Below are positions 4,684 through 5,147 of a stretch of 5,147 bases of DNA, piece by piece. The notes beneath the pieces are model-generated. The model searched no databases. It saw only the letters and a program-made list of their open reading frames with translations, and was not told where the DNA came from. Origin of the DNA: a bacterium (GTDB lineage: Bacteria > UBP13 > UBA5359). The translations under genes were made by a program, and so were the position numbers. Position 1 is the stretch's first letter. Every line of letters starts with the position of its first letter. The stretch covers positions 1-5,147 of the forward strand of contig JAQVUQ010000226.1 in assembly GCA_028699365.1 (NCBI GenBank), in the 5' to 3' direction.

Positions 4684-4711
4684 TTTATACCCTGAAGGAA
4701 TATTATATCAA
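4684..4711 (-). promoter_or_regulatory. Probable promoter of the gltX operon
   Basis: The -35 TTGATA (4706-4711) and -10 TATAAA (4684-4689) have a 16-nt spacer. A second TATAAT overlaps the -35 (about 4703-4708), but its own -35 is poor. Initiation near 4677 would leave a leader of roughly 100 nt. The promoter lies between the bidirectional terminator and gltX, as expected. Confidence 0.6.
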
Positions 4712-4739
4712 AGGATAATCAGAATAAGTAGCGGTAATT

Positions 4740-4782
4740 AAACAAAAAAAGAGGGGGCTTTATGCCCCCTCTTTTTTTGTTT
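4740..4782. terminator. Bidirectional intrinsic terminator, perfect 19-bp stem
   Basis: Bases 4740-4758 and 4764-4782 are exact reverse complements around the loop TTTAT. The stem has a GC-rich core (GAGGGGGC) flanked by A7 and T7, so either strand gives a hairpin followed by a T-rich tail. It directly abuts the stop codon of the copper amine oxidase-like gene and ends that transcript before gltX starts. Confidence 0.95.
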
Positions 4783-5147
4783 CTACTTGCGGCTTATATT
4801 GACGCCGGTCAGTTCGCTGAGGAACTTGATCGGGACAACAAGCCTGCCGTTAACGATATTAGCCGCTCTCGGCATTAGCAGTTTTCTTCCATCGACATCG
4901 GCGATATTGCTTCCTATAGTGAAGCGTATCTTCATACCGAAGTCACAGAGCACGCTATTGCTAGCCTTATCCCAGGTAAAAACCGCACCCAGGGATTTCA
5001 TGGGCTCTCTTGCAGCGCCCATCGTGCAGCCGGCCTCTACATAAGGAGTTACCTCCTGATGTATGACCTTTCCTCGTATGACCAGAACATTGGTCGCGAC
5101 CGTCTTAACGACTGCAACCGCTGTGGCCACGCTGCTGCTTATGACCC
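4783..5147 (-). CDS. Copper amine oxidase N-terminal-like domain protein (5' end outside the window)
   Basis: The last 120 or so residues show one copper amine oxidase N1-type domain, a wall- or surface-associated fold common in Gram-positive anaerobes. VLVIRGKVI opens the domain, LGAVFTWDKASNSVLCDFG is the central W-D repeat unit, IGSNIADVDGRKLLMPRAANI follows, and NGRLVVPIKFLSELTGVNI is the typical ending. The usual 'NGRT-VP-R' of the first half is changed to VEAGCTMGAAREPMKSLG. The reading frame has no stop up to the window edge. A GTG at 5130 is possible, but the preceding ISSSVATAVA looks like the end of a signal peptide, so the real start is probably just outside. The domain name does not imply oxidase activity. 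The stop TAG touches the terminator stem. Function is unknown. Confidence 0.85.
   Translation of the reverse strand, partial: VISSSVATAVAVVKTVATNVLVIRGKVIHQEVTPYVEAGCTMGAAREPMKSLGAVFTWDKASNSVLCDFGMKIRFTIGSNIADVDGRKLLMPRAANIVNGRLVVPIKFLSELTGVNISRK

Noticed and set aside
4575-4740. T-box riboswitch before gltX
   Set aside because: No T-box core motif or specifier stem is visible, and the leader is too short.

Overview
The window reads as a chromosomal segment of a bacterium with about half GC and bacterial-type signals: Shine-Dalgarno sites close to GGAGG, sigma-70-like promoters, intrinsic terminators, and tRNA genes that encode their own CCA ends. A copper-amine-oxidase N-terminal type domain, a Clp-fold SDH-family membrane protease, a small CPYC glutaredoxin and several TTG/GTG starts would fit an anaerobic Clostridia-like Firmicute or a Chloroflexi (Dehalococcoidia-like) lineage. 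The sequence alone does not settle which. Every gene I can support lies on the minus strand, so the window is transcribed from right to left.

Right end (4740-5147): the 3' part of a probably exported protein with a copper amine oxidase N-terminal-like domain runs off the window edge. It ends directly on a perfect 19-bp bidirectional terminator hairpin (4740-4782).

Middle (1553-4711): a promoter and leader of about 100 nt precede gltX (glutamyl-tRNA synthetase). Three genes follow in the same direction: a small BON-domain protein, a YruB/NrdH-like glutaredoxin whose Shine-Dalgarno lies at the end of the BON gene, and an SDH-family ClpP-fold membrane serine protease. No terminator separates them, so they look like one operon joining aminoacylation to protein and redox quality control.

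Left-middle (426-1521): an XRE-type regulator gene with its own good promoter is followed after only 6 nt by tRNA-Ser(UGA), and then by tRNA-Glu(CUC), tRNA-Glu(UUC), tRNA-Val(CAC) and tRNA-Asp(GUC). Strong promoters sit just upstream of Glu(CUC) and Asp, and intrinsic terminators follow Glu(CUC) and Asp. Both glutamate tRNAs therefore lie within about 3 kb of the synthetase that charges them. The Asp and Glu(UUC) tRNAs share 42 of 43 bases over the D and anticodon arms, and the single difference is the first anticodon base.

Left end (1-190): the N-terminal half of a CheY-like response regulator, truncated by the window edge, starts at a TTG codon with a strong Shine-Dalgarno.

I did not find a CRISPR array, insertion sequence, phage module or convincing new defence system. 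The most unusual items are the shortened tRNA-Ser, its 6-nt linkage to the regulator gene, and the near-identical bodies of the Asp and Glu tRNAs.
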